The notes: a model not told the origin generated them from the letters alone. Shown: positions 1-7,191, numbered from the stretch's first letter. The stretch is 8,546 nt of DNA from Chloroflexota bacterium (GCA_024223125.1 JAAEOP010000223.1:1-8546); one strand, 5' to 3'. Numbers and translations are program-made.

Positions 1-89
1 ACGTTATTGATCGGCAACCTTATTGTAAACAATTTTGGGCAATTCGACATCTGCAATCACAAAATTATCGTCAATTATCCTGCATTATC

Positions 90-243
90 GTAGAGGCGAG
101 ACAGGCGGGTAAAACCTTGGCCATTCACCAATGCCTTGTCTCCCGTTTGTCTCGCCCCGAACACGGCCAACCCCAGGGACAAGACGGCGCGAGAAAAGGT
201 TTTTTGTTACGGTCAAGGTCATACCGCGCCGTCCTGCCCCTAC
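90..243. repeat. Foldback, MITE-like intergenic element with two large hairpins
   Basis: The outer ends read GTAGAGGC (90-97) and GCCCCTAC (236-243), an imperfect terminal inverted repeat that continues inward with scattered mismatches. Inside are two separate hairpins. The first pairs 95-109 with 142-156: all 15 positions pair as RNA, two of them G-U. The second pairs 175-191 with 225-241, 15 of 17 positions, with A-C mismatches at 179 and 182. The four arms resemble one another, around a GGCGAGAC / GGACGGCG core. No transposase or convincing reading frame lies inside, and no clear target-site duplication flanks it. A non-autonomous mobile element or a dispersed structured repeat fits best. 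A structured RNA or a terminator of an unseen upstream gene is possible, although no T tract follows. Confidence 0.5.
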
Positions 244-255
244 AACATCATGGGA

Positions 256-270
256 ATTGCCGGGGGCAAT
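256..270. repeat. Short perfect hairpin (6-bp stem)
   Basis: ATTGCC (256-261) and GGCAAT (265-270) are perfect inverted repeats around a GGG loop. Flanking GGG (252-254) and CCC (275-277) could extend the stem past a bulge. No T tract follows, so it is not an obvious intrinsic terminator. Confidence 0.45.
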
Positions 271-315
271 CCTACCCGATGCCGCTCATTTCAAGTATAG
301 TTATTCATCGTGAAA

Positions 316-324
316 TAATATAAA
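316..324 (+). promoter_or_regulatory. Possible -10 region for the ABC operon
   Basis: TAATAT (316-321) and TATAAA (319-324) overlap in an A/T-rich patch. Transcription would start near 328-331, at the first bases of the 327-372 stem, giving a message that begins with a hairpin. No good -35 hexamer is visible at the usual distance, so this is tentative. Confidence 0.25.
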
Positions 325-326
325 AT

Positions 327-372
327 GTGGCTGGTGGTTGGTAGTTTGTACAATCCACCAACCACCAGCCAC
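327..372. repeat. Perfect 16-bp inverted repeat just upstream of the ABC operon RBS
   Basis: GTGGCTGGTGGTTGGT (327-342) is exactly repeated in inverse at 357-372, with a 14-nt loop containing the palindrome TTGTACAA (346-353). The stem ends 7 nt before the AAGGAGG ribosome-binding site of the next gene. It has no trailing T run. It could be a 5' UTR stem-loop that stabilises the message, a regulatory element, or a dispersed intergenic repeat. It also explains the in-frame ATG at 325 as spurious, since a start there would translate the hairpin itself. Confidence 0.7.
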
Positions 373-379
373 TATTTCC

Positions 380-386
380 AAGGAGG
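380..386 (+). promoter_or_regulatory. Strong Shine-Dalgarno deciding the 391 start
   Basis: AAGGAGG lies four bases before the ATG at 391. It fixes the start there rather than at the upstream in-frame ATG at 325, which has no such site. Confidence 0.75.
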
Positions 387-390
387 CCCC

Positions 391-2170
391 ATGCTAAAAT
401 CATTACGTCGTCTGTTTGTCATTCACAAACATTTTCGCGGCCGTCTCATTTTGTCTCAGGTATTACTGCTCATTTCAGCTTCCAGCATGATTGGTATTGC
501 CACTTTGAATCAAAAGTTGATCAATGACGGTATCGTTGCCGAGGATGCAGACATGATTCTCAATACCGGCTTCAATATGATCATTCTAACCGTCATCGCT
601 GGCGTGACGCTGGCAGGCACGGCCGGTCTGGCCGTTTTCTTCTCACAAGGCACAGCTTACATTTTGCGCGTGTATGTGTATAACGCCATCCAGACCTTTT
701 CCTTCGCCAATTTTGATCAGTTTCGCACCGGCAACCTGCTGGTGCGTTTGAATGCCGATATTAACAATGTCCAAAATGCGATCACCTATATGATCATTTT
801 GCTGTTGTATGCCCCTTTCATGGTGTTGATGGCTTTTATTTTGGCGTTCATTTTCACGCCTAGTCTGGCCTGGATTTTACTTGTCGTTTCGGTGGTAGTG
901 TTGGGCTTGATGGTCTTCATTGTGCCGCAGGTGTTTAAGGCGTATGACCAACGTCAAAAACGGCTGGATGATGTGAACAACACCTTGCAAGAAAATCTGT
1001 CCGGTGTGCGCGTGGTTAAAGCATTTGTGCGTGAGAATTTAGAAGTTAAGCGGTTTGATCAGCGGGCTGATGCGATGCGAAAACCGGCTTATGCGGCCGC
1101 CTTTCGGGTGGCGATGCTGTCACCGCTGCTAACCGGCATTTCTCAAATTTCGATAGCGATAACCATTGGCATTGGGGGCACACAGGTACTAAACCAGACA
1201 GGTTTGAATATTGGCGAGTTGATCACTTTTATGCAATATCTCAATCTGGTGGTCATGCCCCTGGCAATGTTGGCCATTGTCATTCCCTTTATGCTGCGTG
1301 GTGATACTTCAGCCGGGCGTATTTTTGAGGTGATTGATGCCGAGCCAGCCGTGTTGGATAAAGAAACGGCCGTACCCCTGAACCCAGAAAAAGCAAACGG
1401 CCGTATCATCTTTGAAGATGTCTCCTTCGCTTTTAGACGGCCGGATGGGGAACTGGACCCGCCCGCCCTGAAAAACATCAATCTAACCATTGAACCGGGG
1501 GAACGAGTCGGCTTTTTAGGCGCTACCGGGGCCGGCAAAACTGCCCTGGTCAACCTGATTCCTCGTTTTTATGATGTGACTGACGGCCGTATCACCATCA
1601 GCGGCACAGACGTGCGCGACATCGCTCAAGAAGATTTACGCCAAATAGTGGGCATTGCCTTGCAAGAAGCCGTTCTCTTTCAGGGAGACATACGCTTTAA
1701 CCTCAAATTCGGCCGTCCCGATACAGAAGACCGCATCATGTGGGAAGCGGCCAAAGCGGCCGACGCTTACGGCTTCATCAACAATCTGCCCCAAAAATGG
1801 GAAGCGCCCGTCTCTCGTCGCGGCTATAACTTCTCCGGCGGTCAGCGGCAGCGTCTTTCGATGAGCCGCACCATTGCCACCCAGCCCAAAATCCTGATTC
1901 TGGATGACAGCACCAGCGCCCTGGACGTAGCTACAGAAAGCCGAGTGCAAGAGGCTATCCCTGAATTTGCACCCCACTTAACCACACTCTACGTCGCCCA
2001 GCGCATCAGCACCGTCATAATACCTAGATAAGATCGTCCTGCTGGAACATGGGGAAATTACCGCAGTCGGAACCCATGAAGAGCTGATGCAAACCAGCCC
2101 CCTTTACCAGGAAATCTACGAATCCCAACTAGGCGGCGGCATTACGGCCGGCCTGGAGGTGTCCCCATGA
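391..2170 (+). CDS. Heterodimeric ABC exporter, subunit 1 (degenerate-site half; frameshifted near the 3' end)
   Basis: This is a half-transporter: an N-terminal exporter membrane domain with six segments (about 18-39, 60-86, 133-155, 156-180, 238-262, 276-302) fused to an ATPase domain from about residue 345. Visible motifs are Walker A GATGAGKT (377-384), Q-loop Gln425, signature FSGGQ (481-485), Walker B ILILDD (501-506) and the switch loop VAQRIST. Two catalytic positions are non-canonical: Asp506 replaces the Walker B glutamate and Gln537 replaces the switch histidine. This is the pattern of the degenerate half of heterodimeric exporters such as TM287/288 and BmrCD. The frame stops at 2031 (546 aa), but the expected C-terminus (DKIVLLEHGEI...) continues one frame over to a TGA at 2168-2170. 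Removing one base near 2017-2026 restores 592 aa, a normal length. The repaired stop overlaps the next ATG (ATGA), implying translational coupling. The start at 391 follows AAGGAGG. The substrate cannot be inferred; drugs, lipids or peptides are all possible. Confidence 0.88.
2017..2026 (+). other. Frameshift site in ABC subunit 1
   Basis: Reading ACC-GTC-ATA-ATA-CCT-AGA-TAA ends the protein at 2031. The family C-terminus resumes in the +2 frame with GAT-AAG-ATC (2027 onward). Dropping one base, for example A2022, gives VIILDKIVLLEHGEI. A sequencing or assembly insertion or a recent mutation is most likely. Confidence 0.75.
2154..2159 (+). promoter_or_regulatory. Shine-Dalgarno for ABC subunit 2
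   Basis: TGGAGG lies inside the repaired 3' end of subunit 1, seven bases before the ATG at 2167. Together with the ATGA overlap it supports coupled translation of the two subunits. Confidence 0.6.
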
Positions 2171-4045
2171 GCGAAACGAAGAAAAGAAAACATTCCCTAC
2201 TGGGTAACAAATGGCGCGACCTAGACTTGTCAGAAGCCAAAGCAGTACAAAAGAAGGATGATACCGGGCTAATTATAAAACGTCTGTTAGGGTATATGAT
2301 TAGCCAGAAGAATCGGGGTAAATTCGGCATCGCTATGGTTGTGCGCGTCCTCAGCGTCATCTGCCTGATTGCCATACCAACGCTTACTGGGCAAGCCATC
2401 AATGTAGCCAGCGACCCCAATGGGGCCGTAAATGACCTGCTGCAATGGGTGGGGATAGCTGTGGTAATGGGCGTCCTGTTCTTATTATTGAGCCTTGTTG
2501 CCGAGCGTGTTTTTTCCAGCCTAGCTACCTGGGGTTTATACAATCTGCAAACATCTTTATTTGCCCACTTGCAAACCTTATCGCTCAACTTTTTTGACCG
2601 CCAACCAGTCGGAGAATTGATGAGCCGGGTCACAAATGATTTAGAAACAGTCGCCCTCTTCTATGAAAGCGCTGTCGCTCAAATCATTCGGGCGCTGATT
2701 CAAATTATATTGATTTTTGCTGGTGATGCTGCTGATTGATTGGCGATTGATGGGAGCTGCATTATTGGTGGTTCCGTTGATGTTGATTTTAACGGCCGTC
2801 ATCCAACGCATCGCCACTCCAGCTTTTGCCAAATTACAAGAAGAATTAGGCGAACTTAGCGGCTTCCAGGAAGAGACAATTGCCGGGAATAAAGTCATCA
2901 TCAGCAACCGGCAGCAAGAATGGGCCAGCATTAGCAATGAAGAATTAGCGGCCGGCGTCTATGATGTGGCTGCCAGCGCATTTTTCACCTCCCTGCTGCA
3001 ATTCCCCCTCACCCAATCATTAACGATGTTGATGATTGTCATCGTATTAGTGGTGGGTGGTTTTCTAGTGTTGGCCGGCGAGGCAACATTAGGGACAGTC
3101 ATCGCCTTTACCGGTTACGCAGCCCTGCTGGCTTCCCCTTTATCAGAAATTGCCAATCTGACAGCAACCTCCCTGAATGCGGTGGCGGGAGGACGGCGGG
3201 TCTTTGCTATTTTGGATGAGACGCCGACTGTGAAGGATGCGGCCGATGCCTATGATTTTGAGTTCAAAGGCGGCCGTATTGAATTCAAAGATGTAGACTT
3301 CAGCTATGTACCCGGCCGTAAAATTTTGCGTCACAACAGTTTTGAAGCCAAGCCAGGGCAGATGATTGGCATTTGCGGTCCCACAGGAGCGGGCAAAAGC
3401 ACCATCATGAACATCCTCACCCGCTACTACGATATTGACAGCGGCACAATTTTGATTGATGGGCAAGATTTAGCGAAGTTGTCTCAAGCAAGTTTACGGC
3501 AGGAGGTAGGCATGGTGCTGCAAGAAGCATTCCTCTTTTCCGATACCGTCATGAACAATTTGCAATATGCGCGGGCAGGAGCCACGGAAGATGAGTGTAT
3601 TGCGGCCGCCAAACAAGCCAACGCCCATGAATTCATCGTCAATCTACCCCAGGGGTACGACACCATGATGACTGAGCGCGGGGCCAACCTGAGCCAGGGA
3701 CAACGGCAGATGATCACCATTGCCCGCGCCATGGTCGCCAATCCTAAAATACTTATTTTGGACGAAGCCACGAGCAATGTAGACACCCGCACCGAAAAAT
3801 TAATTCAGCAAGGGTTGCAGCGGCTGATGGAAGAGCGTACCAGCTTTGTTATTGCCCATCGTTTAAGCACCCTTCGTCCGGCGCACAACATCATGGTCGT
3901 CAACGGCGGCGAGATTGTGGAGTTTGCCCCCCACGATGAATTGATGGCCGCCAAAGGCTTTTACTACAAGCTGTACATGAGCCAGTTTAAGGGCAAGGTG
4001 TCTGGCAGCGAAGCAGTGGATACGAGTGGGTTTGTAAGCACATGA
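2167..4045 (+). CDS. Heterodimeric ABC exporter, subunit 2 (catalytic half; frameshifted in TM3)
   Basis: This is the partner half-transporter, with a charged N-terminal stretch of about 50 residues, a six-helix exporter membrane domain, then an ATPase domain. With the frame repaired it is 625 aa. Motifs are Walker A GPTGAGKS (404-411), Q-loop Gln452, signature LSQGQ (508-512), Walker B ILILDEATS with Asp532 and catalytic Glu533, and switch histidine His564 in IAHRLST. Walker B and the switch loop are canonical, but the signature has Gln instead of the first Gly. Its signature would face the nucleotide bound by subunit 1, so the altered residues of both subunits fall in the same composite site. 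The frame is broken at 2714-2718: the first part reads 2167-2739, the rest continues in another frame to 4045. Dropping one T of TTTTT gives an unbroken helix (LILLVMLLIDW). The gene may be intact in the organism if the extra T is a sequencing error. Confidence 0.88.
2714..2718 (+). other. Frameshift at a T5 run in ABC subunit 2
   Basis: The frame that starts at 2167 stops at 2739, while the continuation matching ABC exporters is one frame over from 2717. Four T instead of five would join residues Ile183 and Leu184 inside transmembrane helix 3. Homopolymer miscounting is the simplest explanation. Confidence 0.75.
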
Positions 4046-4055
4046 GTTAACAGTT

Positions 4056-4064
4056 TGCTATAAT
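4056..4064 (+). promoter_or_regulatory. Extended -10 promoter of the toxin-antitoxin module
   Basis: TGCTATAAT combines a consensus TATAAT (4059-4064) with the TGn extension at 4056-4058. It lies in the 26-bp gap between the ABC stop and the toxin ATG at 4072. A start of transcription about 7 bases downstream falls at 4071-4072, so the message may be leaderless. This fits the lack of a Shine-Dalgarno before 4072. Confidence 0.5.
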
Positions 4065-4071
4065 GATTTCC

Positions 4072-4291
4072 ATGAAGATTGACAAAATCGTTATACCCAT
4101 TGCTATCCAGGATAAGTTGGAAGGCAAACATCAAGTAAGGGTGGATGAGATCAGACAAACACTTCTCCATCATCCACGTATCCGTTTTGCCGAAAAGGGA
4201 CATACACCGGGAGAGAATGTTTACTCGGCCATGGGTCAATCTTTTGAGGGATATGACTCGAAAAGAGAGAAAACAGTATGGCAGAAAATAA
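4072..4291 (+). pseudogene. BrnT-like (RelE-superfamily) toxin with an internal deletion
   Basis: From ATG 4072 the protein begins MKIDKIVIP and shows a BrnT-like pattern: K-x-H-Q-V (about residues 17-22), a DE pair, a short helix, then P-R-I-R-F-A-E-K-G-H and a G-E-N-V-Y-S-A-M-G-Q strand ending near residue 60. These toxins then have a Gly-Arg-Tyr-Leu type strand, a hairpin and a C-terminal RDM-(T)-x-x-E-R-x-x-Y helix. Here the middle piece, roughly 20 residues, is missing. The C-terminal end is present in another frame at 4253-4291 as MTRKERKQYGRK followed by TAA, overlapping the antitoxin start by 14 bases as expected for such an operon. The aberrant frame instead runs on to 4434 as an unrelated sequence. 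The toxin, normally a ribonuclease, is therefore probably inactive. Family assignment is from pattern memory and is moderately sure; an assembly gap could mimic the deletion. Confidence 0.6.
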
Positions 4292-4523
4292 AAGCTCAAT
4301 TTCACAGGCAGATAGCTACGAAAAGATCGGATCGTTTTGGGATGAACACGATTTTACAGATTTTGATGATCCTGAACGTCCAGATGTTATCTTTGAAATT
4401 CGGGATACGGTACGTATTGAAGCAGAGTTATTAGCAAAGATCACAAAGGTTGCTACTTTGCGTGGTATCGGAACCGAGACGCTTATTAACTTGTGGCTAC
4501 AAGAAAAAATTCAAGCTAATTAA
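4278..4523 (+). CDS. CopG-family (ribbon-helix-helix) antitoxin
   Basis: This 81-residue protein has the layout of the CopG_antitoxin family: an acidic N-terminal toxin-binding part with the hallmark S-F-W-D-E-H-D-F-T-D-F (about residues 19-29), a linking strand (VIFEI), then a ribbon-helix-helix DNA-binding segment (about 45-78: VRIEAELLAKITKVA, then RGIGTETLINLWLQEKI). Such proteins bind and neutralise the cognate toxin and repress their own promoter as dimers. The start overlaps the last 14 bases of the toxin C-terminal frame, so translation was coupled to it. The antitoxin is intact while the toxin next to it is broken, so it may now act only as a repressor or against toxins elsewhere. 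The module is visibly more A+T-rich than its neighbours, which fits horizontal gain. Confidence 0.75.
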   Translation: MAENKSSISQADSYEKIGSFWDEHDFTDFDDPERPDVIFEIRDTVRIEAELLAKITKVATLRGIGTETLINLWLQEKIQAN

Positions 4524-4560
4524 AACCCATCTCCTCAAAATATTATTTTAATCTATACCC

Positions 4561-5814
4561 ATGAAGACAATGTATCTGGATATTTCTGTACCCCGCATTG
4601 TATTGACGCGGCTGTTGAGCAAGGTATGGTCGGGGGCTTATTACGCCCCCACTTCGCCGCTATATCTGGCCGAACTGCCGGATGTTCCTTTGCCACGGCC
4701 GGATTGGGTGCGGGTGCAAAATCGTATGTGTGGCATTTGTGGCAGCGATTTGCACCAGTTGACGGTGGATGCCGGGTTGGATGTGGCCCCGGTGGCGCTG
4801 CCGGCCCATAAACGGATTTATCTGGGGCATGAGATGGTGGGGGAAGTGATTGAGACAGGCACGCCTGCGCTGAGTGGCGACCAAAGGTCGCTGGCCGAAG
4901 TGGCCGGAACCAACTTCCAGATTGGCGACCGAGTTGTACGCTGGGGGCGGGCCGACGATTGTCGGGCACGCGGCCGTACAAAGTTGTGTCCCGCCTGTAC
5001 CAAAGGCCATCGTGTCCTGTGCGAAATTGCTTCCGAAGAACGGGAACATCATCCCGTGGGCGGTGGTTTTGGCAATACATTTATTACCCCGGCTTCTGCC
5101 TTAGTGCGCGTCCCGATGGCGTTGACAGATGAGCAAGCCATTTTTACAGAGCCAACGGCCGTCGCCATCCATGCCTCCTATCGTAAAATTCCCCAACCAG
5201 GGGAGAAGGTATTGGTGTTAGGCGTGGGCACGATTGGCTTCCTTCTCATTCAGGTTTTGCGTTTGTTGCAGCCAGATTGTGAGTTGACGGCCGTAGCCCA
5301 ATTCCCCTGGCAAGCCGACATCGCCAAAACATTGGGGGCGGATGAAATTATCTTAACCCAGGAAGATGGGTATGAAGCAGTCAGCCGTTTAACAGGGGCG
5401 CGATTGTACCAGGGGCGGGGCAACAATCGGATGTTGTTAGGCGGCTTTGACACTGTGTTTGATGTGGTCGGCATTCCCGTCACCCTACAAAACGCATTGC
5501 GCTGGACGCGGGCTGGGGGTACAGTCGTTTTGGTGGGCGTCCATCTACACAAGATGAAAATTGACCTAACTCCAGTCTGGCATCAGGAAATCAATTTACT
5601 GGGCGCCATTGGGCATGATGTGGTCATGTGGCAAAATGAAGCCATCTCGACATTTGATTTAGCCATGCAGTGGATGGCTGAAGGGAAGGTGCAGACGGCC
5701 GTTCTGCTCACCCACTGTTTTGATTTGGAGGAGTATAAGGCTGCATTTGCAACGGCCGTGGACAAACGCAGCCATCGTTCAATCAAAGTAGCGTTTGATT
5801 ATCGTATTCGGTAA
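4561..5814 (+). CDS. Zinc-dependent medium-chain dehydrogenase (threonine/sorbitol/alcohol dehydrogenase-like)
   Basis: This 417-residue cytosolic oxidoreductase of the MDR superfamily should oxidise an alcohol or polyol with NAD(P). The GroES-like domain carries the catalytic-zinc ligands: Cys60 in CGICGSDLH (57-65), His90-Glu91 in GHEMVGEV, and probably Glu197 in TEPTAVAIHA. The nucleotide-binding fold has GVGTIG at 221-226. A structural-zinc lobe is present as Cys134, Cys143, Cys146 and Cys154. The first gap, 8 residues, is longer than the usual 2. The protein is about 60-70 residues longer than typical family members, partly through an N-terminal extension of about 30 residues before the first strand. 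The substrate is not deducible. ATG 4561 was taken as start; ATG 4570 (MYLDISV) is an alternative. Neither has a clear Shine-Dalgarno in the A/T-rich gap after the antitoxin. The last codons and the stop lie within a heptamer repeat. Confidence 0.85.
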   Translation: MKTMYLDISVPRIVLTRLLSKVWSGAYYAPTSPLYLAELPDVPLPRPDWVRVQNRMCGICGSDLHQLTVDAGLDVAPVALPAHKRIYLGHEMVGEVIETGTPALSGDQRSLAEVAGTNFQIGDRVVRWGRADDCRARGRTKLCPACTKGHRVLCEIASEEREHHPVGGGFGNTFITPASALVRVPMALTDEQAIFTEPTAVAIHASYRKIPQPGEKVLVLGVGTIGFLLIQVLRLLQPDCELTAVAQFPWQADIAKTLGADEIILTQEDGYEAVSRLTGARLYQGRGNNRMLLGGFDTVFDVVGIPVTLQNALRWTRAGGTVVLVGVHLHKMKIDLTPVWHQEINLLGAIGHDVVMWQNEAISTFDLAMQWMAEGKVQTAVLLTHCFDLEEYKAAFATAVDKRSHRSIKVAFDYRIR

Positions 5815-5826
5815 TCCGTATTCCGA
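5799..5826 (-). repeat. Heptamer repeat (4 degenerate units) spanning the dehydrogenase stop codon
   Basis: Read on the minus strand, four consecutive heptamers are TCGGAAT, ACGGATT, ACCGAAT and ACGATAA (on +: 5820-5826, 5813-5819, 5806-5812, 5799-5805). They follow the same ACGGANN consensus as the longer array at 7191-7268. The + strand of the repeat encodes the last residues Tyr-Arg-Ile-Arg and the TAA stop of the preceding gene. Confidence 0.6.
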
Positions 5827-5846
5827 CGATCTTACGCGCGAGAAAG

Positions 5847-5852
5847 AGGAGG
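5847..5852 (+). promoter_or_regulatory. Shine-Dalgarno of the UMF1-type permease
   Basis: A full AGGAGG sits seven bases before the ATG at 5860 and fixes this start. It indicates efficient initiation. Confidence 0.7.
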
Positions 5853-5859
5853 AAGAGAC

Positions 5860-7191
5860 ATGGCAGCAGAGACAATGATAGAAGCCACATCAACCCGGCG
5901 GGAGCGTTGGGCCTGGTATTTATACGATTTTGGGAATTCAGCTTATGCGGCCGTGGTGCTGTTAGCCGTCTACTCCGCCTATTTCCAGGGGCAGGTCGTC
6001 GGCGGTGCGGAAGGGTCTCGTTTGTGGGGTCTCTCCGTCGGCATTGCCATGCTCATCGTGGCCGTCACCTCGCCCATTTTAGGTACGATTGCCGACTTCT
6101 CCGGCGCCAAGAAGAAATTTTTACTTTTCTACACAGTGATGTGCATTTTGTTCACCTCAGCCCTATTTTTTGCCACCCCCGGCCAGGTTGCCATCGGCAT
6201 GGGCTTTTTTATTTTGGCGGAAATTGGCTACCGCAGCGCCCAGGTTTTCTACAATGGCTTTTTGCCAGAGCTGGCCACGCCAGAGGAGATGGGACAAGTC
6301 TCCGGTAATGGTTGGGCCGTGGGCACAGCCGGAGGCGTCGTTTGCCTGCTGCTGATTTTGCCGCTAATTGTGATGATTGAGGGGATATTTATTGTCCGTT
6401 TGACGTTGGTGATTACGGCCGTGTTCTTCGCCCTCTCCACCCTCCCCCTGTTCCTTTGGCTACCAGAAAAAGCACAAAAGCAAAAACTACCTGATGGAGA
6501 AAATTATCTCAGTCTAGCCTTCAAACGATTGTGGAAAACCATCCGCACCGCTCGTCAATTCCGCGAATTCGTCAAATTTATGGTCGCCTTCCTCATCTAC
6601 AATGACGGCGTTATTATGGCTCTCGATTTTGCCGCTATCATCGGGGCGGTTTTGTTTGGTTTAGAGCAGCAAGGGCTAATCATTTTTATCATTATCGTCC
6701 AATTGACCAATGTCGTGGGCGCGTATGCGTTTGGCAAATGGGTAGACCGGCTGGGCGGCAAACGCTCGCTCATCATCTCCATTTTGATAATGATCGGCGT
6801 CATCCTGGCTCTCTATTTTAACCAGACCCAGATCGGTTTTTTTATTATCGGCGCCGTGGCTGGATTCGGTATGGCCGGCACCCAGTCAGTCAGCCGGACG
6901 ATGGTGGGTATGTTTGCCCCACCGGGAAAAGGAGCAGAATTCTATGGCTTTTTTGCTGTGGCTGGCCGTACATCTTCCTTCATCGGCCCGACAATTTACG
7001 GCATTATCGCCGCCGAAGCGGCCTTGTATTATTTAGCGCAAGGGCAAGGGGAAATATTGGCCGAGCAATCGGGGCAGCGGTTGGCAATCTTGTCCATTGT
7101 CGCGTTTTTTGTAGTGGGACTGGCTGTGCTGCTGTTTGTAAATGAAGACAAAGCACGGGATGCGGCCGTGGAAATGACGGTGGTGGATTGA
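5860..7191 (+). CDS. MFS permease, UMF1 / Atg22-like family
   Basis: This 443-residue polytopic inner-membrane transporter has about 12 hydrophobic segments. Family features seen are the N-terminal W-Y-L-Y-D-F-G-N-S-A-Y-A (about residues 19-30), the following strongly hydrophobic helix and aromatic YFQ, a short loop ADFSGAKKKF after helix 2 (the MFS A-like loop), YNGFLPELAT in the first half, FLIYNDGV opening the second half, and GRTSSFIGP near the C-terminus. These match bacterial UMF1 transporters, related to the yeast vacuolar protein Atg22, which is linked to amino-acid efflux. The substrate of bacterial members is generally unknown and amino-acid or metabolite export is only a guess. It lies 45 bp after the dehydrogenase and 86 bp before the reductase, all on the same strand, so co-transcription is plausible. 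The start is supported by AGGAGG. Confidence 0.85.
   Translation: MAAETMIEATSTRRERWAWYLYDFGNSAYAAVVLLAVYSAYFQGQVVGGAEGSRLWGLSVGIAMLIVAVTSPILGTIADFSGAKKKFLLFYTVMCILFTSALFFATPGQVAIGMGFFILAEIGYRSAQVFYNGFLPELATPEEMGQVSGNGWAVGTAGGVVCLLLILPLIVMIEGIFIVRLTLVITAVFFALSTLPLFLWLPEKAQKQKLPDGENYLSLAFKRLWKTIRTARQFREFVKFMVAFLIYNDGVIMALDFAAIIGAVLFGLEQQGLIIFIIIVQLTNVVGAYAFGKWVDRLGGKRSLIISILIMIGVILALYFNQTQIGFFIIGAVAGFGMAGTQSVSRTMVGMFAPPGKGAEFYGFFAVAGRTSSFIGPTIYGIIAAEAALYYLAQGQGEILAEQSGQRLAILSIVAFFVVGLAVLLFVNEDKARDAAVEMTVVD

Larger units (their letters stand above)
1..326. other. Gene-free leader region upstream of the ABC operon
   Basis: No credible gene is present. Short open frames at 117-323 and 131-313 run through the hairpins, lack a ribosome-binding site and give low-complexity Arg/Pro-rich peptides. 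Positions 1-89 are A/T-rich with nothing recognisable. Positions 90-243 hold the foldback element, 256-270 a small hairpin, and 280-326 an A/T-rich stretch that may contain the promoter of the ABC operon. Confidence 0.6.

Noticed and set aside
95..156. Intrinsic terminator or integron attC site
   Set aside because: No T tract follows the stem, and no recombination core sites or cassette genes are visible.
117..323. Open frames of 60-68 codons in the leader
   Set aside because: They cross the hairpins of the foldback element, lack a ribosome-binding site and give biased peptides without family features.
325..390. Upstream ATG adding 22 residues to ABC subunit 1
   Set aside because: The extension is the translation of the 16-bp inverted repeat, and AAGGAGG sits before the ATG at 391.
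1143..1553. Minus-strand open frame of 136 codons inside ABC subunit 1
   Set aside because: It is a shadow of a gene with canonical ATPase motifs on the other strand.
4292..4434. Continuation of the toxin frame to a 123-residue protein
   Set aside because: It reads the antitoxin gene in another frame; the true toxin tail is in a different frame and ends at 4291.
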